A stretch of 64,000 nt of DNA from an uncultured Clostridia bacterium (GTDB lineage Bacteria; Bacillota; Clostridia; Christensenellales; Borkfalkiaceae): the NCBI GenBank assembly GCA_904419075.1, contig CAJFQM010000010.1:41178-105177 (forward strand). The letters are read 5' to 3'. Under the pieces are notes generated by a model, which was not told the origin of the DNA, did no database searches, and was given only the letters and a program-made list of their open reading frames with translations. The position numbers and the translations under genes were made by a program. Below are positions 43,421 through 54,081 of the stretch, in pieces. Within the stretch, counting starts at the first letter, position 1; each line of letters starts with the position of its first letter.

Positions 43421-43450
43421 TCATAAAGAAAGAAGTTTCCTGCATATCAT
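43421..43450 (+). promoter_or_regulatory. Possible sigma-E type promoter before yabP
   Basis: TCATAAA (43421-43427), 15 bases, CATATCAT (43443-43450). The -10 fits the sigma-E form CATAYHHT and the -35 agrees at its first five positions. In Bacillus yabP and yabQ are expressed in the mother cell under sigma-E. The predicted start would be at or next to the ATG. Confidence 0.4.
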
Positions 43451-43465
43451 AAGGTATGCAGGAAA
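43436..43465 (+). promoter_or_regulatory. Hairpin that encloses the yabP start codon
   Basis: TTTCCTGCATA (43436-43446) is perfectly complementary to TATGCAGGAAA (43455-43465); the ATG lies in the stem and AAGG in the loop. In read-through transcripts from typA the start would be masked. Confidence 0.6.
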
Positions 43466-43710
43466 TTTTACATTCATTGACAATCGAACAACAGAAAAGT
43501 ATCACGGTCACGGGCGTGGAGAGCGTATCGGCCTTTTCGGAAAGCCAGATTGCGCTTTGCCTTTCGGGAAGCAATACGAAATTATACGTGACCGGTTCGG
43601 GGTTAAAGATCACGGGCTTTTCCAAAACGAGCGGAACGTTTACGGCGACGGGAAATGTTTCCGGAATTCGTTACGGCGGAAAGAATCTCCGCGCGAAGCT
43701 GTTCAAATGA
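43456..43710 (+). CDS. yabP: YabP-family sporulation protein
   Basis: An 84-residue protein of the YabP/YqfC family. The pattern HSLTIEQQKSITVTGVESVSAF, then LYVTGSGLKITGF and a final GIRYG strand is typical. YabP is needed with YabQ for spore cortex formation. The order yabP-yabQ-divIC is as in Bacillus, which supports the call. No normal ribosome site is seen: AAGG is only one base from the ATG. Confidence 0.85.
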   Translation: MQEILHSLTIEQQKSITVTGVESVSAFSESQIALCLSGSNTKLYVTGSGLKITGFSKTSGTFTATGNVSGIRYGGKNLRAKLFK

Positions 43711-43722
43711 CGGGGGCGGAAA

Positions 43723-44088
43723 ATGGACGCGGCGAATCAGATTTTTGTTTTTCTCGTCTGCGTCCTCACGGGCGTGGCGAGCGGCGTCGTCTATGAAGTT
43801 TTCTATGTTTTGAGAAAACTTTTTCCCTCGGCTTTTTCCATAGCGTTCGACGTCGCGTTTTTTTTAGTATTTGCGGGAATGAGTATTTTTGCTTCCGTTC
43901 TGTTTGCGTTTCCGAATTTTCGGGTATATATGTATCTCGGAAACGCTTTGGGATTGATATTATATTTGAAAAGTATCCATTTAATAGTTGCTTTTTTGTG
44001 GAAACTGTGCTATAATAGAGCCAGAAAGGTACTAAAAAGACGAAAAAGCACGAAAAACTCAAAGAAAAAAGAGGTGCATTCAATATGA
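43723..44088 (+). CDS. yabQ: Spore cortex biosynthesis protein YabQ
   Basis: A 121-residue membrane protein with three to four helices (about 6-25, 38-65, 72-95) and a basic tail. Its position between yabP and divIC, its size and the GVASGVVYEVFYVLRKLF start agree with YabQ, a mother-cell membrane protein required for cortex synthesis. Its stop overlaps the divIC start (ATGA). A vegetative promoter lies inside its 3' part. Confidence 0.82.
   Translation: MDAANQIFVFLVCVLTGVASGVVYEVFYVLRKLFPSAFSIAFDVAFFLVFAGMSIFASVLFAFPNFRVYMYLGNALGLILYLKSIHLIVAFLWKLCYNRARKVLKRRKSTKNSKKKEVHSI
43988..44016 (+). promoter_or_regulatory. Internal promoter in yabQ for divIC and following genes
   Basis: TTGCTT at 43988-43993 and TATAAT at 44011-44016, spacer 17, with extended TG. 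It would let the division gene be expressed during growth when the sporulation genes are silent. Confidence 0.55.
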
Positions 44089-44357
44089 CACAGGAAAAAT
44101 TAAAACGGGTAGTTACCGCCGCCGCGGTAGCGGGGACGTTGGTCGTCGTCTGTCTGCTCGCCGTGATTTTGTACCAAGTTATAAAGATTGTCGTGCTGAA
44201 TAATAAGATCGCGGACAGCGAAGCGGAAATCTCCCGACTCGAAGAACAGCGGGATAACAGCAAGAGCGATCTTGAATATTATCTCAGCGATTACTATTTG
44301 GAACAGGAAGCCCACAAATACGGGTGGATTAACAAGGACGATAAGGTAGGAAATTAA
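44085..44357 (+). CDS. divIC: DivIC/FtsL-like septum formation initiator
   Basis: A 90-residue bitopic membrane protein: a short cytoplasmic part, one helix (about 9-32) and an extracellular coiled coil (NNKIADSEAEISRLEEQRDN) ending with the AHKYGWINKDDK motif seen in DivIC. It stabilises the FtsB/FtsL/DivIB complex at the division site. AGAGGTG precedes the ATG. Confidence 0.85.
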   Translation: MTQEKLKRVVTAAAVAGTLVVVCLLAVILYQVIKIVVLNNKIADSEAEISRLEEQRDNSKSDLEYYLSDYYLEQEAHKYGWINKDDKVGN

Positions 44358-45220
44358 TGAATAAGACAGCCGTAATCGATATCGGTTCCAATTCCGTTCG
44401 CCTCATGATGATGGCGGACGGAAAAGTTTTATATAAGACACTCAATACTACTCGTCTGGGCGAGGGGATAGCCTCATCTCCCTTCCTGAAAGATGAAGCG
44501 ATTTCCCGCACCGCATCGGCCGTAGCCGATTTTTTGTCTCGGGCGAGAAGAGAGGGCGCGGCGGACGTCTATGCTTTTGCCACGGCGGCGGTGCGTTCGG
44601 CTGAAAACGGAACGGCCTTTATCGGCCGAGTCAAAGAGCTTTGCGGTTTGGACGTGGAAGTTATTTCCGGCGAAGAGGAAGCGGAAATCGGAATTTTGGG
44701 CGCGCTCGGCGAAAAGGACGGCGGCATCATCGACGTAGGCGGCGCGAGTACGGAAATCATCATCCGCGCGGGCGGCGCGGTAATTTACAAAAAGAGCGTC
44801 AACATCGGCGTTGTTCGCTTAAAAGATCTGTGCGGCGCGGAAAGAGACCGATTGAAAGCCGCCGCGGAGAAAGCGGTAAAGGAATACGGACAGGTTCCCG
44901 AGGGGATTTCCATGTACGCCATCGGCGGAACCGCCACGACGCTTGCGGCGCTTACGCTCGATATGCGGGACTATATTCCGTCAAAAATTACAGGTACGGT
45001 TATCGGCCGCGAACAGATGCGGACGCTCGCGAACAGACTGACGGGAATGACGGCGGCGGAAATCGCGCTGCTTCCGGGCGTGCAGCCGAAGCGTGCAGAC
45101 GTTCTGGGCGGCGGGGCCGTTCTGTTTTCAGTGATTATGGACAAGCTGAACTTTCCCGAAATTATCGTCAGCGACAGCGATAATTTGGAAGGATATGCAA
45201 AAAAGCGCGGCCTGATGTAG
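44357..45220 (+). CDS. Ppx/GppA-family exopolyphosphatase
   Basis: A 287-residue protein with the actin-like ATPase fold: DIGSNSVRLMM at 8-18, the FATAAVRSAENG loop near 73-84, GEEEAEIG near 104, and DVGGASTEI near 125. The family cleaves polyphosphate or pppGpp. It has only the catalytic core, shorter than E. coli Ppx, as in many Firmicutes. It starts at the last base of divIC. The same place in other Firmicutes often holds this gene. Confidence 0.9.
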   Translation: MNKTAVIDIGSNSVRLMMMADGKVLYKTLNTTRLGEGIASSPFLKDEAISRTASAVADFLSRARREGAADVYAFATAAVRSAENGTAFIGRVKELCGLDVEVISGEEEAEIGILGALGEKDGGIIDVGGASTEIIIRAGGAVIYKKSVNIGVVRLKDLCGAERDRLKAAAEKAVKEYGQVPEGISMYAIGGTATTLAALTLDMRDYIPSKITGTVIGREQMRTLANRLTGMTAAEIALLPGVQPKRADVLGGGAVLFSVIMDKLNFPEIIVSDSDNLEGYAKKRGLM

Positions 45221-45233
45221 GGACGGAGGAATT

Positions 45234-46301
45234 ATGAAACGGATTTTAGCTTCTGCCTATTCGTGGCTTCTCTTGGTTTTAATGACCGCGGGAGAACTTT
45301 TGGTCGCGCTTTTTTATGCCTGGCGGCAGAGCGGCCTTTCCGCACTCGTATGGACGATATGCGGATTTTTTGCCGCCTGTATTTTAGCGCCTACGCTTCA
45401 CGAATGCGGGCATATTCTCTTCGCAAAGTCGCGGGGAATGAAGATAAAAATGACGAAATTTTCTTTTTTCCGCTTTTCGGAAAGGGAGGGGAAACTCCGT
45501 TTTTCGGTCGCGTCGCCCTTTCGGGCCGACCAGACGCAGGCGGTTCCTCTTCGGAGCGGGAATATGAAAAAGCGCGCGGAGCTTTATACGATCGGCGGTC
45601 TTGTTTTCGGCGGAATTTACGCATTTGTTCTCTTGCTGTTCGCCCTGCTTCTGCAAGGGAAAAATATAGCTTGCTTCTTTTGGGGCGGATTTCCCTACGC
45701 CGCCTATCTGTTTCTGCTCAATGCCGTACCCTTTGCCTATTCGGGCGGGAAGACGGACATGCTGATTTTTTGCGGTATAAAAAGAGAATTGCCCGCGGAA
45801 AAAGCGATGCTCTGTGCCATGGAAATCTATGGGGAACTGTATGAAGGCAAGAGCTTTTCTGAAATCGAACGGGAACTGTATTACGATTTTCCTCAGCTTG
45901 CGGAGGACGAACCCATGTATGCGGTGATGCTTGATTTGCGCTATCGGTATCATATCGAAAAGGGGGAGACGGAGCGGGCGGCGGACAGTCTCAATCGTTT
46001 GGCTTCCGCGTCTTCGTACCTTTCGGAAGCGGAATTTTCTCAGACTGCGGCGGAGCTCGTATATATGCACAGTCTCGTCGGGGACAGGACACGGGCGGAG
46101 GAAAGCGGAAAACTTGCCGAACGTTATTTGAAAGAAGAGACGGCTTCGGCGTCCAGGATTTTGGCCGCGTATGCCGCGCTTTGCGGAGATGGCGAAAAAG
46201 CAAAAATTTTGAAGGAACGGGCGGAGCGTCTTCTTTCGAAAGAACCCTGCGAAGGGCTCAGACGTTTTGAAAAAATTTTGTTGGAACGCATACGGATATA
46301 A
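45234..46301 (+). CDS. M50-type membrane metallopeptidase with helical C-terminal domain
   Basis: A 355-residue protein. Helices near 8-30 and 36-55 lead into HECGH (His56, Glu57, His60), the zinc site of M50 site-2-type proteases. Two further helices lie near 118-138 and 143-165; AYSGGKTD near 170 may hold the third metal ligand. Residues 190-355 are helical repeats, probably TPR-like, facing the cytoplasm. It could process a membrane regulator, possibly in sporulation, as SpoIVFB does; the substrate is not known. It ends the operon at a strong terminator. Confidence 0.72.
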   Translation: MKRILASAYSWLLLVLMTAGELLVALFYAWRQSGLSALVWTICGFFAACILAPTLHECGHILFAKSRGMKIKMTKFSFFRFSEREGKLRFSVASPFRADQTQAVPLRSGNMKKRAELYTIGGLVFGGIYAFVLLLFALLLQGKNIACFFWGGFPYAAYLFLLNAVPFAYSGGKTDMLIFCGIKRELPAEKAMLCAMEIYGELYEGKSFSEIERELYYDFPQLAEDEPMYAVMLDLRYRYHIEKGETERAADSLNRLASASSYLSEAEFSQTAAELVYMHSLVGDRTRAEESGKLAERYLKEETASASRILAAYAALCGDGEKAKILKERAERLLSKEPCEGLRRFEKILLERIRI

Positions 46302-46309
46302 AAATTGGG

Positions 46310-46352
46310 AAATCGCCCCGCTGCCGCGTTCGTCGGCGGCGGGGCGATTTTT
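46310..46352 (+). terminator. Rho-independent terminator
   Basis: A 12-base perfect stem (46310-46321 with 46339-46350), extended inwards, then a T run. Confidence 0.88.
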
Positions 46353-46404
46353 GTACGAAAAAGCATACATATAAGAATTGCAGACCATGAAAGCGTCGGA
46401 CTGC

Positions 46405-47262
46405 TTACCTGTGTTCGGCGTGTTGAAACATCCGCCCCGCATATTGAGAGGGCGCATATCCGGACCATTTTTTGAAACTGGCGCTGAAATAATTCTGATT
46501 GGCAAAACCGAGGGAAAGCGCGGTTTCTTTTACGCTCGCGCCTGCCGAAAGAAGCTCTGCGGCCTTTTGCATGCGCAGGACGTTATAATACGTCATTGCT
46601 CCGCAGCCGGAGTATCGGAATACGGTTTTTTCGAGTGCGGGAACACTCATGTTGCACAGTTTTGCAAGGGTTGCCGCGTCGAGCGCGTCGGAAATCCTTT
46701 CTTCCATGACGGAAAGAATGCGGAAATAATTTTCTGCGCTTCTTCCTTTATATTCGGAAGAGGCGGCGTAATCAGAGGAGAGAGCGGATAAAAGAAAGAG
46801 TTCCAGTCGTTTGACGACTGCCGAGGCTTCCGTCTCCGCGCCTTCCCGAATGCCCGTAACGTCGGTATTTTCAAGGCGAAAGGCTTTTTGTGCGGCCCGA
46901 AAAACGGATTTTATCTCCGATACGTTATCGGGGGAGAGCGCAAATACTCGTCGGGAGATTTCGGGAAAAGCGCTCGAACGGAAAGAAAAAATCACGGTTT
47001 CGGGTTCGGTTCCGCAGTCGGACCAAATTGCATGAAATTCGCCCGGGAGATGTACGATTATTTGTCCTGCGGAGAGGATATAGACGTTTTTTTCGGCGGT
47101 AATGCCGACTTTGCCGTCGGTGACGCAGACCACTTCCGTAAAATCGTGGCTTTCCCCCTTGAAGGCGTAATTGTCGGGAAATTTTCTTTTGGAAAAAGTG
47201 AACAGGGATTCCAGGGCGAGCACGTTTTTAACGGGACATTCGCGATAGACGGGATTTTCCAT
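46405..47262 (-). CDS. AraC-family transcriptional regulator
   Basis: A 285-residue regulator. The ATG at 47262 with GAGG before it is preferred to the TTG four codons upstream. The N-terminal cupin (SHDFTEVVCVTDGKVGI, LPGEFHAIWSD) is followed by the two HTH motifs (AATLAKLCNMSVPALEKTVF and VKETALSLGFANQNYFSASF). It is divergent from the nucleotidyltransferase and NahK-like genes and probably controls them in response to a sugar. Confidence 0.88.
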   Translation of the reverse strand: MENPVYRECPVKNVLALESLFTFSKRKFPDNYAFKGESHDFTEVVCVTDGKVGITAEKNVYILSAGQIIVHLPGEFHAIWSDCGTEPETVIFSFRSSAFPEISRRVFALSPDNVSEIKSVFRAAQKAFRLENTDVTGIREGAETEASAVVKRLELFLLSALSSDYAASSEYKGRSAENYFRILSVMEERISDALDAATLAKLCNMSVPALEKTVFRYSGCGAMTYYNVLRMQKAAELLSAGASVKETALSLGFANQNYFSASFKKWSGYAPSQYAGRMFQHAEHR

Positions 47263-47340
47263 GATTTGCCTCAAAAATTATCAGATTTTATAGATACGTG
47301 ATAAAGAAATGTATATATTTATAGTATTCGATATAGTATA

Positions 47341-47369
47341 ATTATAGCAGAATAAAAGAGAAAAGTCAA
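47341..47369 (-). promoter_or_regulatory. Promoter of the AraC gene at 46405
   Basis: TTGACT (47369-47364) and TATAAT (47346-47341) on the minus strand, spacer 17. A TATAAT for the plus strand (47337-47342) overlaps it without a good -35. Confidence 0.65.
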
Positions 47370-47386
47370 TATGAGGAGCTGAATTT

Positions 47387-49283
<1,897 letters not shown>

Positions 49284-49288
49284 GTTTG

Positions 49289-49324
49289 AAAAGGCTGCGG
49301 ACAATATCTGTCCGCAGCCTTTTT
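49289..49324 (+). terminator. Rho-independent terminator
   Basis: A 15-base perfect stem (49289-49303 with 49309-49323) with A run before and T run after, usable in both directions. Confidence 0.9.
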
Positions 49325-49407
49325 ACGAAAAACAAGATGGTGGCGAAAAAACTTCCGTAGAATCCGCCCGATCGTGTCGATAAGAAAGGATTCAACGATT
49401 CCCGCAT

Positions 49408-51267
49408 TTAATGGGAATCGTTTTCTTCTATGGGAGTAATATACAGGTTTTTCAGGAGTTCGTCTCTGTCCAAAAAAGGCGCGAGATCTTCCAAGGGCGG
49501 GCTGATCAGCCGCCCGTCGGGCAAACGTTTGGTACTGCTTTTCGGCTCCCAGACCTGTTTCGTATCGGTAAAAATCTCACAAAAAGCGAAACCTTCCGTA
49601 CTTAAAGTTTCTTTTACCGCCTCTTTCATTTGGGCATTGCTGTGCGCTTCGAAATAGGGGTATCCGAAGGCCTCCGCAATTTTTTTATAGGAGGGGAAAG
49701 ATAAATCGTGGCTTTCGGGACCGATTCCGACTTTCGTATGTTCGCTGAAAAGATTGTTCTGTGTCTGACGGATACTGTGATATCCTTCGTTGTTGATGAG
49801 AAAAATTTTGATGGGGAGTTTCGAAGTGACGATCGTCTGCAATTCCTGCAAATTCATCATGATGCTGCCGTCGCCTTCCAGGCAAATCGTCTCTTTTCCT
49901 TTGCCCGCCAGACACAGTCCGATTGCCGCGGGCAGACCGTAACCCATACTGGCAACGGCGCTATTGATGATAAAGCGAGTTCCGCGCTTCATTCGCCAAT
50001 TTTGATGTCCTACGACGCAGCATGCGCCGTTACTGACGGCCGTCAGACTGTTTTCGGGGAGACTGTCACTCAAAAAACGGATAAAGGCAAAGACATTGGC
50101 CGTCTTTCCGTTCTCCGACCAATGACGTTCCAAGGTAACGGGATAACGCTCTTTCCAGGCTCGGCACTGTTCTCTCCAATCTTCCCTCGAAGAGACGGGA
50201 TTGGCGGCGGAATTTTTCTCCGTACGGCGCAAAAGCGCTTCAAAGAAATCTTTTGCGTCGGCGTGGACGGGCATATCTACGTGAATGGTGGGCTTTTTCA
50301 TTTCCGCGGGGTCGATGTCTACCATGATGACTTCCGCTTCCCGCGCCCATGTATTCCAATTATATCCGACCTGACGAATACTCAGTCGGGTTCCGACCGC
50401 TAAGAGAAGGTCGCTGTTTTGTACGGCAAAATTGCCCGCCCGGTCGCCCATATTTCCGCCTCTGCCGCAATAGAGGGGATGATCGTCCTCGATAAGGTCC
50501 ACGCTGTTCCAATAAGTGACGACGGGAACGCCGAGCCGTTCGACGGCTTTTCGAAAAGCCGGGAATCCGCCTGACAGGCGGATTCCGCCTCCCGCATAAA
50601 TGACGGGACGTTTGGCAACGGCAATCTTTTTAATAATTTTATCTGCCGTCTTGTCGCTTACGGGAGCGGGAAGTTTCGCTTTCTCCTCGGCCGAATCATA
50701 GCCGCGAAGTCCTTCCGTTTCGATCGTCATTCCTTGATAATTGACGGGGATATCCAGCCATACGGGGCCGGGGCGTCCCGTTTTCAAAAGAAACCATGCC
50801 TTTTCCAACATATAGCGGATATCTTCCGGTTTTTCCAGCATTTCCGCGTATTTGCACATGCAGCCGACCGAACGGGTAATGTCGAATTCCTGATCCCCTA
50901 CGGCTCTGAGGGGGAGACCGCTTGTAAATTGCTCGGCATAACGGGCGGTCGTATCGTAGCGTACCTGCCCGCTGACGACGAACATGGGGATGGAATCCAG
51001 CCAGGCGCCCAAAACGCCCGTAATGGCGTTTGTTCCGCCGGGGCCTGTCGTCACGCAGACGAGCGCGGGACGGTTGTCGAGGCGAGCATAAGCCTCCGCG
51101 GCGATCGCCGCGGCTTGTTCGTGATGATTATAGTGGCATTTGAGGCCTGCCTTGTGGCCGAACGCATCGTTGAGATGCATGGCACCCCCGCCGACTACGG
51201 TAAAGCAATCTGTAATTCCGTGATCGACGAGGAAGTTCGCTACATAGTCGGCGAGGCGAATTTTCAT
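49408..51267 (-). CDS. Thiamine-diphosphate enzyme, acetolactate-synthase-like
   Basis: A 619-residue protein with the three-domain plan of the ALS/benzoylformate decarboxylase family: N-terminal PYR domain with the catalytic Glu in YNHHEQAAA (about residue 50), central Rossmann-like domain, and C-terminal PP domain with the ThDP motif GDGSIMMNLQELQTI to NNEGY. The QVGYNWNTW segment suggests a substrate other than acetolactate, as in ThDP enzymes from polysaccharide loci (for example phosphonopyruvate- or sugar-acid-type). It has no ilvN-like partner nearby. It has its own promoter. Confidence 0.82.
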   Translation of the reverse strand: MKIRLADYVANFLVDHGITDCFTVVGGGAMHLNDAFGHKAGLKCHYNHHEQAAAIAAEAYARLDNRPALVCVTTGPGGTNAITGVLGAWLDSIPMFVVSGQVRYDTTARYAEQFTSGLPLRAVGDQEFDITRSVGCMCKYAEMLEKPEDIRYMLEKAWFLLKTGRPGPVWLDIPVNYQGMTIETEGLRGYDSAEEKAKLPAPVSDKTADKIIKKIAVAKRPVIYAGGGIRLSGGFPAFRKAVERLGVPVVTYWNSVDLIEDDHPLYCGRGGNMGDRAGNFAVQNSDLLLAVGTRLSIRQVGYNWNTWAREAEVIMVDIDPAEMKKPTIHVDMPVHADAKDFFEALLRRTEKNSAANPVSSREDWREQCRAWKERYPVTLERHWSENGKTANVFAFIRFLSDSLPENSLTAVSNGACCVVGHQNWRMKRGTRFIINSAVASMGYGLPAAIGLCLAGKGKETICLEGDGSIMMNLQELQTIVTSKLPIKIFLINNEGYHSIRQTQNNLFSEHTKVGIGPESHDLSFPSYKKIAEAFGYPYFEAHSNAQMKEAVKETLSTEGFAFCEIFTDTKQVWEPKSSTKRLPDGRLISPPLEDLAPFLDRDELLKNLYITPIEENDSH

Positions 51268-51301
51268 GAGCGTTTCTCCCTGTATTGTAATAACAAATTA
51301 C

Positions 51302-51330
51302 ATTTTATCATGATTTTCCCGCCCTGTCAA
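51302..51330 (-). promoter_or_regulatory. Promoter of the ThDP enzyme gene
   Basis: TTGACA (51330-51325) and TAAAAT (51307-51302) on the minus strand, spacer 17. Confidence 0.8.
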
Positions 51331-51345
51331 GTCTTTGGAAAACAG

Positions 51346-51380
51346 AAAAACTCCCGTCCTTTCCGAAGAAAGGGCGGGAG
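51346..51380 (-). terminator. Terminator of the rubrerythrin gene
   Basis: A 13-pair stem with one G-U pair and a UUCG loop on the minus strand, followed by TTTTT. It insulates the next gene's promoter. Confidence 0.85.
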
Positions 51381-51415
51381 AGGGGATTTATCTTGAAAGT
51401 GTAAGCAAAATCAGA

Positions 51416-51958
51416 TTACTTGCCGAAATATCTCTTCAAAAGCCCTTCGAATCCCTTGCCGTGGCGGGCTTCGTCGCGAGCCATTTCGTGTACGGTATCG
51501 TGAATCGCGTCGAGACCGAGCTCCTTCGCCTTTTTCGCGATGTCGACTTTGCCCTGCGTCGCGCCGAATTCCGCGTCTACGCGCAGTTCGAGGTTCTTCT
51601 TGGTGGAATCGGTAACGACTTCGCCCAAGAGCTCTGCGAATTTGCAGGCATGTTCCGCTTCTTCCCAGGCCGCTTGCTTATAGAACTCGCCGATTTCGGG
51701 ATATCCTTCGCGGATAGCGACGCGCGCCATAGCCAAATACATGCCGACTTCGCTGCATTCGCCGTTGAAGTTCATTCTCAGCCCTTCCTTAATATCTTCG
51801 GGCGCGTCCTTCGCTACGCCGACGATGTGCTCCGCCGCCCAGGTCTTTTCCGTCATTTCTTTGAATTTTGCGCCGGGAGCATGGCAGATAGGGCATTCCG
51901 CCGGGGGAGTATCTCCTTCGTGAACATAACCGCAGATAGGGCAAATAAATTTCTTCAT
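51416..51958 (-). CDS. Reverse rubrerythrin (N-terminal rubredoxin domain)
   Basis: A 180-residue protein that reduces peroxide or oxygen in anaerobes. The rubredoxin iron site comes first (Cys6, Cys9, Cys22, Cys25), then the four-helix diiron domain with the ExxH motifs EEAEHACK and DEARHGK. This order is reversed from classic rubrerythrin and is typical of clostridia. It has a full-consensus promoter and its own terminator. Confidence 0.94.
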   Translation of the reverse strand: MKKFICPICGYVHEGDTPPAECPICHAPGAKFKEMTEKTWAAEHIVGVAKDAPEDIKEGLRMNFNGECSEVGMYLAMARVAIREGYPEIGEFYKQAAWEEAEHACKFAELLGEVVTDSTKKNLELRVDAEFGATQGKVDIAKKAKELGLDAIHDTVHEMARDEARHGKGFEGLLKRYFGK

Positions 51959-52015
51959 AGTCTTACATCTCCTTGTGAATTATTTTTTAACTCTGTTTCA
52001 AGTTTTCTTAATGAT

Positions 52016-52044
52016 ATTATATCTCAATTAGAGAAAAATGTCAA
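52016..52044 (-). promoter_or_regulatory. Promoter of the rubrerythrin gene, full consensus
   Basis: TTGACA (52044-52039) and TATAAT (52021-52016) on the minus strand, spacer 17. Confidence 0.85.
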
Positions 52045-52156
52045 GGGAAAAATAGAAAATTTTTGAAAGAATTTTTTTCTTTCATAAAAATCTCCGAAAT
52101 GTCCGGAAGGTGGGATGATTTATGAAAGATTTTAGAAATGCGGAGAAAGATTTTTA

Positions 52157-52185
52157 TTGTCGGAAACGGAAAAATATGCTATAAT
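52157..52185 (+). promoter_or_regulatory. Promoter of the GH20-like gene
   Basis: TTGTCG at 52157-52162 and TATAAT at 52180-52185, spacer 17, with an extended TG. Confidence 0.75.
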
Positions 52186-52217
52186 GAGTTCATCAAAATG
52201 AAGGAAGGGAAAATCAT

Positions 52218-53819
52218 ATGAAAGGATATAAACATTTCGGAGTAATGCTGGATTGTTCGCGGAACGCGGTGATGAAGCCGGAGGCCGTGAAACGCATGAT
52301 AGACTGTCTGGAAAAGATGGGCTATAATACTTTGGAACTGTATACCGAAGACACATACGAAGTGGAGGGGGAACCCTATTTCGGGTATCTCCGCGGCCGA
52401 TATACGGGAGCGGAGCTGAAAGATTTGGACAAATATGCGAAGGAACACGGGATTGAGCTGATTCCCTGTATTCAGACGCTCGCGCATTTTACCTGTCCGG
52501 CGAAATTGGCGCGTTTTGGAGAGATTATCGACGTAAACGATATTCTTCTCATCGACGAGGACAAGACATACGAATTTATCGATAAACTGTTCGCTTCTCT
52601 GGCGAAGAATTTTACCAGCCGGAACGTCCACATCGGCATGGACGAAGCGCATATGGTGGGGCTGGGAAAATATTTGGATAAACATGGCTTTGTCGATCGT
52701 TTCGAGCTCCTCAACAGACATCTTTCCAAAGTGGCGGAGATTGCAAAAAAGTACGGTTTCAAACCGCACATGTGGAGCGATATGTTTTTCCGTATCCATT
52801 GTCACGGCGATTATTACGGGCGGGAAATTCATATTCCCGAGGAGGTACGCGCCCGTGTACCCGAAAACGTGGCTTTGACCTATTGGGATTATTACCATAC
52901 CGACGGAGCCGATTACGACGCGATGTTCGCGTCCCATAAAGAGTTCGGCAGAGAAATTTGGTTTGCAGGCGGCGCGTGGAGCTGGAACGGATTCGCGCCC
53001 ATGTCCTCGTACTCTCTTCTGACCATGAAGCCCGCGATGGAGAGCGTGAAGAAATACGGGATTGAAAATATCCTTATCACGATGTGGAAGGACAACGGCG
53101 GAGAATGTTCCTTTTTCTCGCTCCTGCCCGTATTGTATGCAATTCGTCGCTATGCAGACGGCATAACGGACGAAGCGGAAATCGAAAAGGGCTTTTCAGA
53201 ATTGTTCGGTTTGTCCTATAAAGATTTTATGGCCTTGCAGCTCCCCAACTTGACGTCCGACAATTCCGCCGGCGAAAAGGTGGAGAATCCTGCGAAATCG
53301 TTACTGTATTCGGATTGTTTCCTCGGCGTTATGGACGACTCGGTTGCTTGCAGAGGTAAAATTCCTTACGACGGATATGCATTGAAACTTTCCGACGCCG
53401 CGGCGCGCGCGGGGGAATTTAAGTATATTTTCGATTGTCTTTCCAGACTTTGTTCTGTTCTCGAAATCAAGGCCGATTTGGGGGTACGTACCCGTCGGGC
53501 TTATAAAGAGGGCGATAAGAGAACTTTGTCGGTGCTTGCGAAGGAGGACTATGCCGTTCTCCCCGGACGTATCAAGGCGTTTTATGAATCGTTTAAGGAG
53601 CTTTGGCTGAAAGAGAATAAAGGCTTCGGTTTCGAGGTTCAGGACGCGCGCTTGGGCGGACTTATCCTCCGTGTCCTTTCCTGCAAGGAGAGATTGGAAG
53701 CGTACCTTTCGGGCAGGATTGACCAAATAGAAGAATTGGAAGAGGATATACTGCCGTATTATGACGGAACTTTGCAGATGAATTTCTATCGAAACAATAT
53801 TACAACCAGTGAACTTTGA
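52218..53819 (+). CDS. GH20-like beta-N-acetylhexosaminidase
   Basis: A 533-residue protein with a TIM barrel at the N terminus (no leading beta domain). The catalytic pair is in HIGMDEAH, Asp142-Glu143, the substrate-assisted pair of GH20. IPCIQTLAHF, HMWSDMFFRI and TYWDYYH strands follow, with aromatic residues that would line the sugar site. No signal peptide is seen, so it acts inside the cell. It probably frees GlcNAc or GalNAc for the NahK-like kinase. It belongs to the short branch of the family; the C-terminal 180 residues are helical. Confidence 0.85.
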   Translation: MKGYKHFGVMLDCSRNAVMKPEAVKRMIDCLEKMGYNTLELYTEDTYEVEGEPYFGYLRGRYTGAELKDLDKYAKEHGIELIPCIQTLAHFTCPAKLARFGEIIDVNDILLIDEDKTYEFIDKLFASLAKNFTSRNVHIGMDEAHMVGLGKYLDKHGFVDRFELLNRHLSKVAEIAKKYGFKPHMWSDMFFRIHCHGDYYGREIHIPEEVRARVPENVALTYWDYYHTDGADYDAMFASHKEFGREIWFAGGAWSWNGFAPMSSYSLLTMKPAMESVKKYGIENILITMWKDNGGECSFFSLLPVLYAIRRYADGITDEAEIEKGFSELFGLSYKDFMALQLPNLTSDNSAGEKVENPAKSLLYSDCFLGVMDDSVACRGKIPYDGYALKLSDAAARAGEFKYIFDCLSRLCSVLEIKADLGVRTRRAYKEGDKRTLSVLAKEDYAVLPGRIKAFYESFKELWLKENKGFGFEVQDARLGGLILRVLSCKERLEAYLSGRIDQIEELEEDILPYYDGTLQMNFYRNNITTSEL

Positions 53820-53845
53820 AAAAGCGGGCCGAAAGGCCCGCTTTT
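53820..53845 (+). terminator. Terminator after the GH20-like gene
   Basis: An 11-base stem with a GAAA loop, ending with TTTT. Confidence 0.85.
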
Positions 53846-53922
53846 CGATAAAGAGAATGTTTCCCGTCGTCGTTGTGCGGCGATTTGGGGCTTAAAGATT
53901 TAAATGTTTTTTCCCCACATTC

Positions 53923-53951
53923 AGCCTGCCGATTTTCGGCAGGCATTTTTT
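53923..53951 (+). terminator. Second terminator before mglB
   Basis: An 8-base stem (53923-53930 with 53936-53943 region) followed by six T. The 75 bases between the two terminators hold no gene. Confidence 0.75.
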
Positions 53952-54081
53952 ATAAAAAATTATGATAAATTCCTAAAAGTATATTGAACTTTCTCATTCA
54001 TTTTTTTTGAATTTTGGTTAAACTAAGTAGGAAACGTCCCAAAAATCACAGGGAAAAATATTTGTATAGAGGAGTTTTTTG

